Numbered from the stretch's first letter, positions 7,762-16,733 are shown. The stretch is 64,000 bases of DNA from Sphingobium bisphenolivorans (GCF_000412635.1 NZ_ASTG01000017.1:78187-142186); one strand, 5' to 3'. Made by a program: numbers and translations. Notes: generated from the letters alone by a model not told the origin.

Positions 7762-8412
7762 ATGAGTCTCCGTTTGAAGGCTGCCATCGTGGCGGCATTT
7801 ACTCTGTCCGCCACTGCGGCGGTCACCGCAGCCGATAGATCGAGCGCCAGCGAGGCAGCTCCATCGGTTATATCCCTCACCGGGATCTCGGAGCGGAATG
7901 CTGCTCCGTCGGCAGGCACCAAGCCCGCCGTTATTTTCGCCGCGCCGCGTGAAATCGCGCAGCCGCTGGCCCCCCTTGCCGATAGCGCCGACGTGAAGGC
8001 CGATAACCTCGCCGCCCTGGTGAACGCGCAGGGCGCGGCCGAGGATGTGGCTGGTGACATGAAGTGCCTGGCCGGTGCGGTTTACTTCGAATCCAAGGGC
8101 GAGAGCCTGGAAGGCCAGTTGGCTGTCGCCCGCGTCATCATCAACCGGGCCAAGTCGGGCCGCTTCGCCAGCAGCCTGTGCGGTGTGGTCTATCAGCGCG
8201 GCCAGTTCAGCTTCGTGCGCGGCAACAGCATGCCTATGATCCCCATGGCCAGCGAGAGCTGGCGGGAAGCGGTCGCCATCGCCCAGATCGCGATGGAAGA
8301 CGGCTGGAACAGCCAGGCCGAGGGCGCGCTCTTTTTCCACGCCCGCCGGGTTTCGCCGGGCTGGGGCAAGCGCCAGTTGGCGGCGATCGACAATCACATC
8401 TTCTATCGCTGA
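7762..8412 (+). CDS. SleB-like cell wall hydrolase
   Basis: A 216-residue exported protein. An N-terminal signal peptide (about residues 1-24, ending near AVTAADR) is followed by a low-complexity linker. From residue 95 comes a Hydrolase_2 domain beginning CLAGAVYFESKGES, whose glutamate is the expected catalytic acid, and containing GQLAVARVIINR and FSFVRG. Such domains cleave peptidoglycan glycan strands as lytic transglycosylases. In non-sporulating alphaproteobacteria they act in periplasmic wall remodelling. A good intrinsic terminator follows at 8447-8483, so the gene is probably a single transcription unit. Confidence 0.88.
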   Translation: MSLRLKAAIVAAFTLSATAAVTAADRSSASEAAPSVISLTGISERNAAPSAGTKPAVIFAAPREIAQPLAPLADSADVKADNLAALVNAQGAAEDVAGDMKCLAGAVYFESKGESLEGQLAVARVIINRAKSGRFASSLCGVVYQRGQFSFVRGNSMPMIPMASESWREAVAIAQIAMEDGWNSQAEGALFFHARRVSPGWGKRQLAAIDNHIFYR

Positions 8413-8446
8413 GCCGATCCCGCCACATATTGTCGGTGAATGAGAT

Positions 8447-8483
8447 AGCCGGTTGGGACTCCCCCAATCGGCTCTTTTCTTTT
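8447..8483 (+). terminator. Intrinsic terminator after the SleB-like gene
   Basis: AGCCGGTTGGG (8447-8457) pairs with CCCAATCGGCT (8463-8473) with one G-T wobble and a five-base loop, followed by CTTTTCTTTT. This is a textbook rho-independent signal on the plus strand. Confidence 0.85.
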
Positions 8484-8510
8484 GTTCCCTTCCTGTTCTA
8501 GAAGCCGGAC

Positions 8511-9005
8511 ATGATGTCCGCCCCTTCCGACAGCTGTTCACCTCTTAGCGACGGCACGGCGCTGGCCGTGGCCCGCGGCACGCTGCGCCTGTTTTTTCGG
8601 CACGACATGAGCGGGATATTGGAAGTGCCGCTGCCCAATGGCCGCCGCGCCGACATCATGGCGTTGGATGGGGCAGGCCGGATCACCATCGTCGAGATCA
8701 AGTGCAGCCGCAACGATCTGCTGGGTGACATGAAATGGCCCGACTATTTCGATTATTGCGACCGCTATTTCTGGGCGGTTCCGTCAGGCTTCGACCTGTC
8801 GCTGTTCGATAGCGAGGCGTTGTGGCCTGCCCGGACCGGCCTGATCGTCGCCGATCAATATGATGCGGAGCTTGTCCGCCCCGCTCCGGTGGAGCCGCTG
8901 GCTGCCGCCCGGCGCAAGGCGGAGACGCTGCGTTTCGCCCGCCGTGCCGCCCGCCGCCTGACGGCGATCGCGGATCCGGATCACGCGGCGGAACTGGGTT
9001 GGTGA
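8511..9005 (+). CDS. mmcB: MmcB-family DNA repair protein
   Basis: A 164-residue protein of the MmcB family (PF06319), first linked to mitomycin C resistance in Caulobacter. It has a restriction-endonuclease-like core: ADIMALDGAGRITIVEIKCSRNDLLGD shows the D...E-x-K arrangement of PD-(D/E)XK nucleases, followed by KWPDYFDYCDRYFWAVP. It probably cuts or processes damaged DNA in the cytosol. A second ATG directly follows the first (8514). It is monocistronic, convergent with the ankyrin-repeat gene. Confidence 0.88.
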   Translation: MMSAPSDSCSPLSDGTALAVARGTLRLFFRHDMSGILEVPLPNGRRADIMALDGAGRITIVEIKCSRNDLLGDMKWPDYFDYCDRYFWAVPSGFDLSLFDSEALWPARTGLIVADQYDAELVRPAPVEPLAAARRKAETLRFARRAARRLTAIADPDHAAELGW

Positions 9006-9030
9006 CACCCGGCCCGCCGGGCGGCGGCGG

Positions 9031-9654
9031 TCAGAAGGTCGGACCCTGCACCGGACCTTTCGGCGCGGCCGAGCTCTTGGCAGCGCTCAGTGCCTCGATC
9101 ATGCCCGGTGTCCGGCTATCGCGCTCGGCATAGTCGCGCGCCGACATGCCGGCGATCGTATCGCGCTTGTCGGCATTGGCGCCCTGCGCCACGAGCAGGC
9201 GCACAAGGCCGACGTCGCGGAGCTGGACCGCCCGGATCAACGGAGTTTCGCCGCTGCCATTGGCCTTGTCGATCTGCGCCTTGTAGCTGAGCAGCGTGCG
9301 CACCCCATCCTCGAAGCGCAATTGCACCGCGTTCATGAGCGGCGTGTTGCCCGCATTGTCGGCGAGATTGGGGTTCGCGCCCTTCGCGAGCAGGAAGCTG
9401 AGCCACGTACTGTCCCGCCGCGCCACCACCAGATGAAGCGCATTTTGCCCGGTGGTCACGTCGCGGCTGTTGATAACGGTGGAGCCCGGCTTCTGGATCA
9501 GGTCGGTGACCTTCTGCCCGTCGGCGTCCTTCACCGCCTTCAGGAAATTATAATTGTCCGAAAACTGCGCCTGTGCGCCCAGTGGCGACAGCAGCGCCAG
9601 CGCCACAGCGGCCGCCCGGCCCAAGCCATTCCAGCCTTTAATCCGTCCTGTCAT
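9031..9654 (-). CDS. Exported ankyrin-repeat protein
   Basis: A 207-residue protein with a signal peptide (about residues 1-30, cleaved near GAQAQ) and four or so ankyrin repeats between residues 60 and 180. Recognisable repeat cores are GQNALHLVVARRD, GNTPLMNAVQLRF and GETPLIRAVQLRD. It is probably a periplasmic protein-protein interaction module of unknown partner. The start at 9654 (MTGRIKGWNGLG) puts the signal peptide at the N-terminus; an upstream in-frame ATG at 9735 would add 27 non-signal residues and overlap the divergent sco gene. Starts of the two genes are 62 bases apart. Confidence 0.82.
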   Translation of the reverse strand: MTGRIKGWNGLGRAAAVALALLSPLGAQAQFSDNYNFLKAVKDADGQKVTDLIQKPGSTVINSRDVTTGQNALHLVVARRDSTWLSFLLAKGANPNLADNAGNTPLMNAVQLRFEDGVRTLLSYKAQIDKANGSGETPLIRAVQLRDVGLVRLLVAQGANADKRDTIAGMSARDYAERDSRTPGMIEALSAAKSSAAPKGPVQGPTF

Positions 9655-9716
9655 CTGTCTGTCAGCCCCGTTGGCATTTGCATATCCGGCCATAGCAAGG
9701 CATGGCTGGCCACGCC

Positions 9717-10355
9717 ATGAACAAAGCGCTTGCATCCCTCATCCTGCCGCTCATCCTTCTGACCGCAGCCTGCAACAAGGGCGAGGGCAATGCGGCCGGC
9801 GAGGCGGAAAGCACGCAGGGCGATCTCCACGGCGCGCGGATCGGGGCGCCCTTCACCCTGAAGGACCAGGACGGCAGGAAGCGCCGCTGGGACGACTTCA
9901 AGGGCAGCTATAGGCTGGTCTATTTCGGCTACAGCTACTGCCCCGACGTCTGCCCGGTCGATCTGCAACGTATCATGCAGGGCTTTGGCAAGTTCGAGAA
10001 GGACAGCCCGGCGCTGGCGAAGAAGGTCCAGCCCATCTTCATCAGCCTCGATCCGGACCGGGATACGCCGACGGTGCTGAAAAGCTACGTCGCCGCGTTC
10101 CATCCCCGCCTGGTCGGCCTGACCGGTACGCCGGACGAGATCGCGAAGGTGGCGAAGGATTTCGTCGTCATCTATAATAAGGAGAAGGCGGAGGGAGCGA
10201 GCGGCTATCTGGTCAGCCACAGCCGCACGCCTTATCTGTTTGGTCCGGATGGAGCGCCGGTCGCGCTGGTGCCGGTGGACGATCCGGGGACCGCGAACGA
10301 GGATGAGGGGGCGCCCGACAAGGTGACCGCCTTCCTCGAAAAATGGGTGAAGTGA
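9717..10355 (+). CDS. SCO1/SenC family copper chaperone lipoprotein
   Basis: A 212-residue thioredoxin-fold lipoprotein. The lipobox LTAAC places the acylated cysteine at residue 19. The copper-binding CPDVC is at residues 75-79 and the third ligand His168 is in YLVSHSRTP. SCO proteins load the CuA site of cytochrome c oxidase or act as disulfide reductases in assembly, at the periplasmic face of the inner membrane. An ATG at 9702 is also possible. The ycgN-like gene begins 4 bases after the stop. Oxidase genes are not nearby. Confidence 0.9.
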   Translation: MNKALASLILPLILLTAACNKGEGNAAGEAESTQGDLHGARIGAPFTLKDQDGRKRRWDDFKGSYRLVYFGYSYCPDVCPVDLQRIMQGFGKFEKDSPALAKKVQPIFISLDPDRDTPTVLKSYVAAFHPRLVGLTGTPDEIAKVAKDFVVIYNKEKAEGASGYLVSHSRTPYLFGPDGAPVALVPVDDPGTANEDEGAPDKVTAFLEKWVK

Positions 10356-10358
10356 CGG

Positions 10359-10784
10359 TTGAACTTCTGGGAAAAGCCCCTCGACAAGCTGGACCGCGCG
10401 GAGTGGGAAGCGCTGTGCGACGGTTGCGGCAAATGCTGCCTGCACAAGGCCGAGGATGAAGATACCGGGCGGATCTACCCCACCAATGTGGCCTGCCGCC
10501 TGCTCGACCGGCATAGCGGCCAGTGCACCAATTATCGCGAGCGGCGCCGTTTCGTGCCCGATTGCGTCCGCCTGACCCCGCAGAAGGTGAAGACGATCGG
10601 CTGGCTGCCGCGCACCTGCGCCTACCGGCTGCGGGGCGAGGGGCTGCCCCTGCCGGAATGGCACTATCTGATCTCCGGCGACCGGGAGGCGGTGCATCGC
10701 GCGCAGGAATCGGTGCGGGGCTGGACCGTGGCGGAGGCCGACGCGGGGGACTGGGAAAATCATCTTGTCGACCGCGAGCTCTGA
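10359..10784 (+). CDS. YcgN/UPF0260 family cysteine cluster protein
   Basis: A 141-residue protein of UPF0260 (YcgN/YkgJ group). The CDGCGKCCLHK segment at residues 20-30 plus later cysteines near 46, 56, 69 and 86 suggest a metal or Fe-S centre. No function is established. The start is a TTG at 10359, 3 bases after the sco stop; no ATG or GTG would preserve the conserved FWEKPLDKL beginning. The 3' end overlaps the next gene by 20 bases, so the three genes form a coupled operon. Confidence 0.85.
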   Translation: MNFWEKPLDKLDRAEWEALCDGCGKCCLHKAEDEDTGRIYPTNVACRLLDRHSGQCTNYRERRRFVPDCVRLTPQKVKTIGWLPRTCAYRLRGEGLPLPEWHYLISGDREAVHRAQESVRGWTVAEADAGDWENHLVDREL

Positions 10785-11475
10785 CGCCGTCCTTCTGATC
10801 GACGGCGTCGCGGTGCCGGTGAGAGTGCGCAGATCGCCGCGGGCGCGCAGCTACCGCCTCTCGCTGGACCATGCGCGCGGTGAGCTGCGGCTGTCGCTGC
10901 CGACGCGGGCGAACCTGAAGCGGGCGCTCGGCTGGGCGCAGGAACATGAGGGCTGGGTCCGCAGCCAGATGGCGGTGCGGCCCGCGCAGATCCTGCTCAG
11001 CGACGGCGCCGTCTTCCCGCTGGAGGGGCGCGACGTGCGCATCTGCTGGGTTGCCGATGCGTCACGGACGATCCGGCTGGAGGGCGACCGGCTGCTGCTG
11101 GGCGGCGCGGCGGAATCGGCGGGGCCACGGGTCCTGCGCTGGCTCAAGGCGCGGGCGCGGGCGGTGCTGGAGACCGAGAGCCACGCGATGGCGCTGGATC
11201 ATGGGCTGATCGTCGCGTCGGTCGGCATCGGTGATCCGCGCAGCCGCTGGGCGAGCTGCGCCTCCAGCGGCGCCATCCGCTACAGCTGGCGGCTGATCCT
11301 CTGCCCTCCGGAGGTTCGCCGCGCGACAGTGGCGCATGAACTGGCGCATTTGCTGCACATGGATCACAGCCCGGCCTTCCACGCCGCCCACGCGCGCATA
11401 TTGGGGGAAGACCCCCGGCCCGCGCGCGCTTGGCTGCGGGCACATGGATCAGCGCTGCACCGCTACACCGCCTGA
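10765..11475 (+). CDS. YgjP-like zinc metallopeptidase (M48/SprT-type)
   Basis: A 236-residue protein of the YgjP (DUF45) family. The zinc-binding motif HELAHLLHMDHS starts at His191 (HExxH at 191-195), preceded by the conserved RSRWASCASSGAIRYSWRLI stretch. The family resembles the WLM/SprT metallopeptidases and has no established substrate. The start is a TTG inside ycgN, overlapping it by 20 bases, which makes the exact N-terminus tentative. It ends convergently with trhO, 4 bases apart. Confidence 0.85.
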   Translation: MSTASSDAVLLIDGVAVPVRVRRSPRARSYRLSLDHARGELRLSLPTRANLKRALGWAQEHEGWVRSQMAVRPAQILLSDGAVFPLEGRDVRICWVADASRTIRLEGDRLLLGGAAESAGPRVLRWLKARARAVLETESHAMALDHGLIVASVGIGDPRSRWASCASSGAIRYSWRLILCPPEVRRATVAHELAHLLHMDHSPAFHAAHARILGEDPRPARAWLRAHGSALHRYTA

Positions 11476-11479
11476 GCGT

Positions 11480-12280
11480 TCAGGCCGGGCAGAGATGCGC
11501 TTCGTCGCGCCGATGGGGCAGGCCGCAGGCCTTGCACAGCCGGTGCTCGCCGGTTTTCAGGCCATGGCCGACGGCGACGCGCTCATCGAACACATAGCAT
11601 TCGCCCTGCCAGCGGCTTTCCGTCTCAGGCACTTCCTCCAGATAGCGCAGGATGCCGCCGCGCAGATGATAGACTTCGTCAAAGCCGCGTGAGCGCACCA
11701 GCGCCGTCGATTTCTCGCAGCGGATGCCGCCGGTGCAGAACATCGCGATGCGGGGTTTACGGCCTTCGTCGCGCAATGTCTGGGCGAAGTCGTCGAACCA
11801 GTCGGGAAAATCCCGGAAAGAGCGCGTGCCCGGATCGAGGGCGCCTTCGAAGCTGCCGACGGAAACCTCATAGGCGTTGCGCGTGTCGATGATCACCGTG
11901 TCCGGATCGGCGATCAGGGCATTCCATTGCTGCGGATCGAGATGGGTGCCAGCCTGGTTCGCGGGGTCGAGATCGCCGGCGCCGAGCGTCACGATCTCCG
12001 GTTTTACCTTGACCTTCATGCGCCCGAACGGCGCCTCTGCCGCGCTCGCATATTTGACGTCGAGATCGGCGCAGCCGGGCAGCGCGCGGATATGCCCCAC
12101 CAGGGTCGCAATCGCGTCCTCGCTGCCCGCCACGGTGCCGTTGATCCCTTCGCGCGCGAGGATCAACGTGCCGCATGTGCCCAAACCGGCACAAAGGGTG
12201 CGTAGCTCCTGCGCGATCGCTTCCGGATCGGCGAAGGCAGCGAAGCGGTAGAGGGCGGCGATGGTGAAGTCCGACGACAT
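11480..12280 (-). CDS. trhO: tRNA uridine(34) hydroxylase, rhodanese type
   Basis: A 266-residue YceA/TrhO family protein. An N-terminal acylphosphatase-like domain (IAALYRFAAF, AREGINGTVAG) precedes a rhodanese domain (residues ~120-220) whose catalytic cysteine sits in MFCTGGIRCEKSTA. A short cysteine pattern (CKACG) lies near the C-terminus. In enterobacteria and bacilli the enzyme makes 5-hydroxyuridine at the wobble base of tRNA using oxygen. I chose the ATG at 12280 (MSSDFTIAALYRF); the frame is open 22 codons further upstream. It is divergent from pdeM, 64 bases apart. Confidence 0.92.
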   Translation of the reverse strand: MSSDFTIAALYRFAAFADPEAIAQELRTLCAGLGTCGTLILAREGINGTVAGSEDAIATLVGHIRALPGCADLDVKYASAAEAPFGRMKVKVKPEIVTLGAGDLDPANQAGTHLDPQQWNALIADPDTVIIDTRNAYEVSVGSFEGALDPGTRSFRDFPDWFDDFAQTLRDEGRKPRIAMFCTGGIRCEKSTALVRSRGFDEVYHLRGGILRYLEEVPETESRWQGECYVFDERVAVGHGLKTGEHRLCKACGLPHRRDEAHLCPA

Positions 12281-12344
12281 GCAGCGCCCATAGCCGCTTC
12301 CAAGCCCTCTTGAAAGCCGGCGCCCAAGAGGCCATAGCGCTGCC

Positions 12345-13004
12345 ATGGTTCCCCTTTCGTTCGCAGGTCACGAGTTTCTCGCGCTCTCCGAAGCCGCGCT
12401 CTTCTGGCCGGCCCGGGCGGCGCTGCTGGTGGCGGACCTGCATTTCGAGAAGGCGAGCTGGTTCGCCCGCTTCGGCCAATTTCTGCCCCCCCACGACAGC
12501 GAAGCGACGCTCGACATGATCGAGATGCTGGTCGAGCGAACGGGTGCGCAGGCAGTATGGTCGCTGGGCGACAGCTTTCATGACGCGGGCGGTGCGGCGC
12601 GGCTGGACCGGCGCGCGCGCGAAAGGCTGACCGCGCTCACGGCCCGGCTCGACTGGACGTGGATCACGGGCAATCATGACGTCGGCATGGTGGCGACGCC
12701 GGGCGGCTGGCGGTGCGCGGAAAAGCTGGTGGACGGCATCTGGCTGCGGCATGAGGCTGATCCGCATGATCCGAGTCCGGAAATCTCCGGTCACTTCCAT
12801 CCCAAGCTGCGCCTCTCCTTGCGCGGCCGCCATGTGTCGCGGCGCTGCTTCGTCGGGTCGCCCACGAAGCTGATCCTGCCGGCGCTGGGTTCTCTCACCG
12901 GCGGGCTGGACGCCGGCCATGACGAAATCCGCCGAGTCATGGGTCCGGGCGCCGCGGCGCTGGTCCCTGTGGCCGACCGGTTGTTACGCTTCCCGCTCCG
13001 CTAA
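12345..13004 (+). CDS. pdeM: Ligase-associated DNA damage response endonuclease PdeM
   Basis: A 219-residue calcineurin-type metallophosphoesterase. Metal-binding motifs appear in order: DLHFEK near residue 30, GDSFHD near 70, GNHD near 108 and GHFHP near 147. In many bacteria pdeM clusters with an ATP-dependent DNA ligase, an Lhr helicase and an exonuclease as a DNA-damage set. Here it stands alone, although an Lhr-type helicase of the same set is encoded at 46219-48642. The identification is by overall sequence pattern; a generic UDP-sugar hydrolase-like phosphoesterase is the alternative. Confidence 0.85.
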   Translation: MVPLSFAGHEFLALSEAALFWPARAALLVADLHFEKASWFARFGQFLPPHDSEATLDMIEMLVERTGAQAVWSLGDSFHDAGGAARLDRRARERLTALTARLDWTWITGNHDVGMVATPGGWRCAEKLVDGIWLRHEADPHDPSPEISGHFHPKLRLSLRGRHVSRRCFVGSPTKLILPALGSLTGGLDAGHDEIRRVMGPGAAALVPVADRLLRFPLR

Positions 13005-13034
13005 GGATGCAGTAGCGGAAACCGGAAGTTAAGT

Positions 13035-13052
13035 TGTTGCTGTCATGCAACA
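13035..13052. repeat. Inverted repeat upstream of the TonB-dependent receptor gene
   Basis: TGTTGC (13035-13040) and GCAACA (13047-13052) form a perfect 6-bp inverted repeat with a six-base spacer, about 145 bases before the receptor start. It has operator-like geometry, but no regulator is known and it could be chance. Confidence 0.35.
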
Positions 13053-13133
13053 GCATATGAGAATCCTATCGTCGCAGACCGTTAAATGTCGGAAAAGTCA
13101 GGGCATCCTTGCCATCGTTATTCGGTACCAGCA

Positions 13134-13142
13134 TTATCCACA
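13134..13142 (+). promoter_or_regulatory. Isolated perfect DnaA box
   Basis: TTATCCACA lies 55 bases before the TonB-dependent receptor start. It is an exact nonamer match without partner boxes, 11 kb from the putative origin. It may be a regulatory DnaA site or a chance match. Confidence 0.4.
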
Positions 13143-13196
13143 GCAGATAGGGAGACGCGGCAACAAGCCGCGCGGATGAAGAGAGGGAGCAGCATA

Positions 13197-15998
13197 ATGA
13201 AAAACAAGAGCCTTTGGCTGATTTCTGCCGGTGCCATTGCATTGGGCAGCAGCGTTCCGGTCGCATGGGCGCAGGACAGTGGTGCGTCTCCGGAAGGAGA
13301 CAATGTCAACATCATCGTCACGGCGACGCGCCGAGCCAGTCCGCTGTCGGACGTTCCGATCGCCGTATCGGCGGTGACCGCGCAGGCGATGCAGAATAGC
13401 GGCGCGACCGACATTCGGGCGCTGAACCAGTTGGCCCCCTCGCTGCTGCTGTCATCCACCGGCACGGAGGCCAACGCGTCGGCCCGTATCCGCGGCATCG
13501 GCACGGTCGGCGACAATCCCGGCCTCGAAAGTTCGGTCGCGGTGTTCATCGACGGCGTCTATCGCTCGCGCACCGGCGCCGGCCTCAATGAACTGGGGGA
13601 GATCGAGCGGGTCGAGGTGCTGCGCGGGCCGCAGGGGACGCTGTTCGGCCGCAACGCTTCGGCGGGCCTGATCAACATCATCAGCAAGGCCCCGGAGTTC
13701 AAACTCGCCGGCAAGGCGGAGGTCACCTACGGCAATTACGACTATTGGCGGCTGGCCGGGCGGATCACCGGGCCTGTGACCGACAGCCTGGCGCTCAGCC
13801 TGGACGGGGTCTGGTCGAAGCGGGACGGCTTCTACGATCTGGTCGGTACGGCTGGCAACAAGGTCGGCGAGACGAACGATCGCGACCGTTATTTCCTGCG
13901 CGGGCAGGCTTTGTTCGAGCCGAACGACGCGCTCTCTGTCCGGCTGATCGGCGACTACACCAATCGCGACGAAAGCTGCTGCGGCGCCGCCTATATCGAG
14001 ACGCGGGAACGTCGCCCGGTTGCGGGCGGCGGGTACAGCACCGCGCCTTTCAATCGCATCGCAGCGATCCTGGCGGGACAAGGCAGCATTTTCGCGGCGG
14101 ACCCTTATGATCGCGAGCTGCACATCACTGCGGGCCGTGAATATGTCAGCAAGCTTAAGGATTGGGGCCTGTCGGGCGAGGTGAACTATGATCTGGGCGG
14201 CACCAAGCTGACCAGCATCACCGCCTATCGCGACTATAAGAGCCAGGATTATGGCGATTATGATTATAGTGGCGCCGACCTGCTCTATCGCGATCCCAAC
14301 ACTTATCGCCAGTTCAAGACCTTCACTCAGGAATTGCGGGCGCAAGGGTCGGCCTTCAACGATGTGCTCGACTGGCTGGTGGGCGGCTATTACGCGCATG
14401 AGAAGCTGACGCTGGAAGATAATATCCGCTTCGGAGCGGATTATGGCCGGTTTGCGGCGTGTCGCCTGATGGCGGGTGCAGGGGTCAACAGCAACCTGAC
14501 CGCTGCTCAACTGGCAGCCTGTGGCAGCGGCCTTGCCACCGGCGCGCTGATTACCGGCACTCAGGCACAGCTCAATGCCGCGCTGGCGCCGGCCTTGGGC
14601 GCAACCGCGGCAGGCGCCTTGTCGACGGGCCTTGGCAATGGGCTCCGCGCTCTGGCCGCGATCCCGACCGGCGCTGGCGACGTGGCATCCCTCTATCGGC
14701 AGAAGAGTGAGAACTGGGCGCTCTTCACCCACAATATCATTCACATCACCAAGCAGCTCGATCTCACTCTGGGGCTGCGTTACACGCATGAGCGCAAGCG
14801 TTTCTCGGCTGATCTGAACAATAACAATGCGACCTGCGCGGCCTTGCAGGCGCGCAATCCGGGAGCTCTCAACGACCTTTTCGAGATCGCGACCACGCCG
14901 GCGCTGGGTGCGGCCTCAACCCTGGCGGGTGGTATCCTGACGCTCGGCTGTCTGGGCAATGCCTCGACCAGCCTGAACGCGCTGGACCTCAATGACCGGA
15001 TCAGCGGCGGCGAATTTTCGGGCACGGCCGTCCTGTCATGGAAGCCGATCGAGGAACTGCTGGCCTATGGCAGCTATTCAAAGGGCTATAAGGCCGGCGG
15101 CTACAATCTCGACCGCTTCCAGCTTGGTTCGACCGGCACAAATCTCGTGCCGGCGGTATTCGCTCCGCGCGGCAATGCGGACGTGACCAGCCTGCGCTTC
15201 GCCGCTGAAAAGGTCGACGCTTTCGAGATCGGCCTGAAATACACTCAGCCCAAATGGAGCGCGAACATCGCTGCCTTCCGGCAGGAGTTCAAGAACTTCC
15301 AGCTGAACACCTTCAACGGCACGAGTTTCGTCGTTCAGAATATCAACGGCTGCGACAGCGCGTTGACGCCGGGCACGATCGCGGCGGGCGGCGGACGGTG
15401 CGACAGCGATGATGTCGGTCCGGGCCTGATCAGCCAGGGCGTGGAGCTGGAACTGTCGGCCAGCCCCGTGCGCAACGTCCGGGTCAGCGGCGGCCTGACC
15501 TATGCGAAGGCGAAGTTCGCCAACCGGCTGGTCGGCAGCAGCAATGGTTCCGTACCGCTCGACCCGGCGCTGTTCCTGCTGCCCGGCGCGATCAACTCGC
15601 AGGCGCCCGAAGTCGTCACGACTGTCAGCGCCGCCTGGACGCCGGAGATCGGCTCCAGCGGCCTCTCGGCGCTCTTCTACATCGACGGACGGATGAGCAG
15701 CGACTTCAACACCGGGTCCGACCTGTTCCCGGAAAAGGAGCAGGACGGATACGCCGTGTTCAACGCCCGTGTCGGCATTCGCGGGCCGGAGCAGCGCTGG
15801 GCCGTCGAGTTCTGGGGGCAGAATATCTTCAACCAGGATTATACCCAGGTGGCCTTCAGCAGCCCGCTTCAGTCGAGCAGCCCCGCCACCTCCACGACCG
15901 GCCAGTTCGCGCAAGGCGCTCCTTTCGCGAACCAGCTGATCTCGGCCTATCTGGCCGAGCCGCGCACATACGGCATCACCCTGCGCGGGAGTTTCTGA
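13197..15998 (+). CDS. TonB-dependent outer-membrane receptor
   Basis: A 933-residue receptor. A signal peptide (residues 1-23, ending VAWAQ) is followed by a TonB-box region (IIVTATRR), the plug domain with SARIRGIG and the RVEVLRGPQGTLFGRNASAG segment, then a 22-strand beta-barrel ending in the outer-membrane signature GITLRGSF. It imports a scarce ligand with energy from TonB. The ligand is unknown, since no degradation or siderophore genes lie alongside. I chose the ATG at 13197 because GAGAGGGAGC precedes it; another ATG lies at 13176. The 3' end overlaps the convergent yggS gene by 23 bases. Confidence 0.93.
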   Translation: MKNKSLWLISAGAIALGSSVPVAWAQDSGASPEGDNVNIIVTATRRASPLSDVPIAVSAVTAQAMQNSGATDIRALNQLAPSLLLSSTGTEANASARIRGIGTVGDNPGLESSVAVFIDGVYRSRTGAGLNELGEIERVEVLRGPQGTLFGRNASAGLINIISKAPEFKLAGKAEVTYGNYDYWRLAGRITGPVTDSLALSLDGVWSKRDGFYDLVGTAGNKVGETNDRDRYFLRGQALFEPNDALSVRLIGDYTNRDESCCGAAYIETRERRPVAGGGYSTAPFNRIAAILAGQGSIFAADPYDRELHITAGREYVSKLKDWGLSGEVNYDLGGTKLTSITAYRDYKSQDYGDYDYSGADLLYRDPNTYRQFKTFTQELRAQGSAFNDVLDWLVGGYYAHEKLTLEDNIRFGADYGRFAACRLMAGAGVNSNLTAAQLAACGSGLATGALITGTQAQLNAALAPALGATAAGALSTGLGNGLRALAAIPTGAGDVASLYRQKSENWALFTHNIIHITKQLDLTLGLRYTHERKRFSADLNNNNATCAALQARNPGALNDLFEIATTPALGAASTLAGGILTLGCLGNASTSLNALDLNDRISGGEFSGTAVLSWKPIEELLAYGSYSKGYKAGGYNLDRFQLGSTGTNLVPAVFAPRGNADVTSLRFAAEKVDAFEIGLKYTQPKWSANIAAFRQEFKNFQLNTFNGTSFVVQNINGCDSALTPGTIAAGGGRCDSDDVGPGLISQGVELELSASPVRNVRVSGGLTYAKAKFANRLVGSSNGSVPLDPALFLLPGAINSQAPEVVTTVSAAWTPEIGSSGLSALFYIDGRMSSDFNTGSDLFPEKEQDGYAVFNARVGIRGPEQRWAVEFWGQNIFNQDYTQVAFSSPLQSSSPATSTTGQFAQGAPFANQLISAYLAEPRTYGITLRGSF

Positions 15999-16710
15999 TC
16001 ATTCCCCTGCCGCTCGCCGGAGTCGGGCGGGCGGCAGCGGGGCGTTCTCCAAAGAGGGCGGTGCCGACGCGAATGTCGGTGGCGCCCAACATGATGGCGG
16101 TTTCGAAATCGCCCGACATGCCCATCGACAGCCGGTCCAGCCCCTCCTCGCGCGCGACCTTGGCCATCAGCGCGAAAAAGGGCGCCGGCTCGACCTCTGC
16201 GGGCGGCACGCACATCAGGCCGAGCAGCGGAATGTCGGCATCGCGCGCGGCGCGGATGAGGGAAGGAACCTCAGCGATGGGGCATCCGCCCTTTTGCGCC
16301 TCCGCACCGATATTCACCTGAAGGAAGCAGGGCACACGCCGGTCGGCCGCGTCCATCGCTTTTGCCAGCGCGGGCAGCAGCGAAGGGCGGTCGAGCGAGT
16401 GGATGACGTCGAACAGCGCGACCGCCTCGGCCGCCTTGTTGGATTGCAGCTGTCCGACGAGATGAAGCGTCAGGTCGGGAAATTCCTCTCGCAAGGCGGG
16501 CCATTTTTCCTGCGTTTCCTGCACTCTGTTCTCACCGAAACCGCGCTGGCCCGCCTCGATCAGCGGTCGAATGGCGTCGGCCGCCTTGGTCTTGGAAACG
16601 GCGATCAGGTTGATGTCATCGGCAGTCCGCTCCGTCAGGCGCGCGGATCGGCCCATGGCATCGCGCACGGCCCCGAGGCGATTTGCAGCTTCGATAGTGT
16701 CGGTCGTCAT
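15976..16710 (-). CDS. YggS-family pyridoxal phosphate homeostasis protein
   Basis: A 244-residue single-domain PLP-binding protein (YggS/PLPBP). The PLP lysine is Lys40 in LIAVSKTK; GFGENRVQE and the SMGMSGDFETAIMLGATDIRVGTALFG phosphate-binding region follow. The family has no known catalysis; it buffers free PLP and affects amino-acid and 2-ketoacid balance. The tail runs 23 bases into the convergent receptor gene. The start is 23 bases from the divergent ThiE-like gene, so both share one short promoter region. Confidence 0.94.
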   Translation of the reverse strand: MTTDTIEAANRLGAVRDAMGRSARLTERTADDINLIAVSKTKAADAIRPLIEAGQRGFGENRVQETQEKWPALREEFPDLTLHLVGQLQSNKAAEAVALFDVIHSLDRPSLLPALAKAMDAADRRVPCFLQVNIGAEAQKGGCPIAEVPSLIRAARDADIPLLGLMCVPPAEVEPAPFFALMAKVAREEGLDRLSMGMSGDFETAIMLGATDIRVGTALFGERPAAARPTPASGRGMIRNSRAG

Positions 16711-16733
16711 GGCGGCTGCTATAGGCGAGGGCC

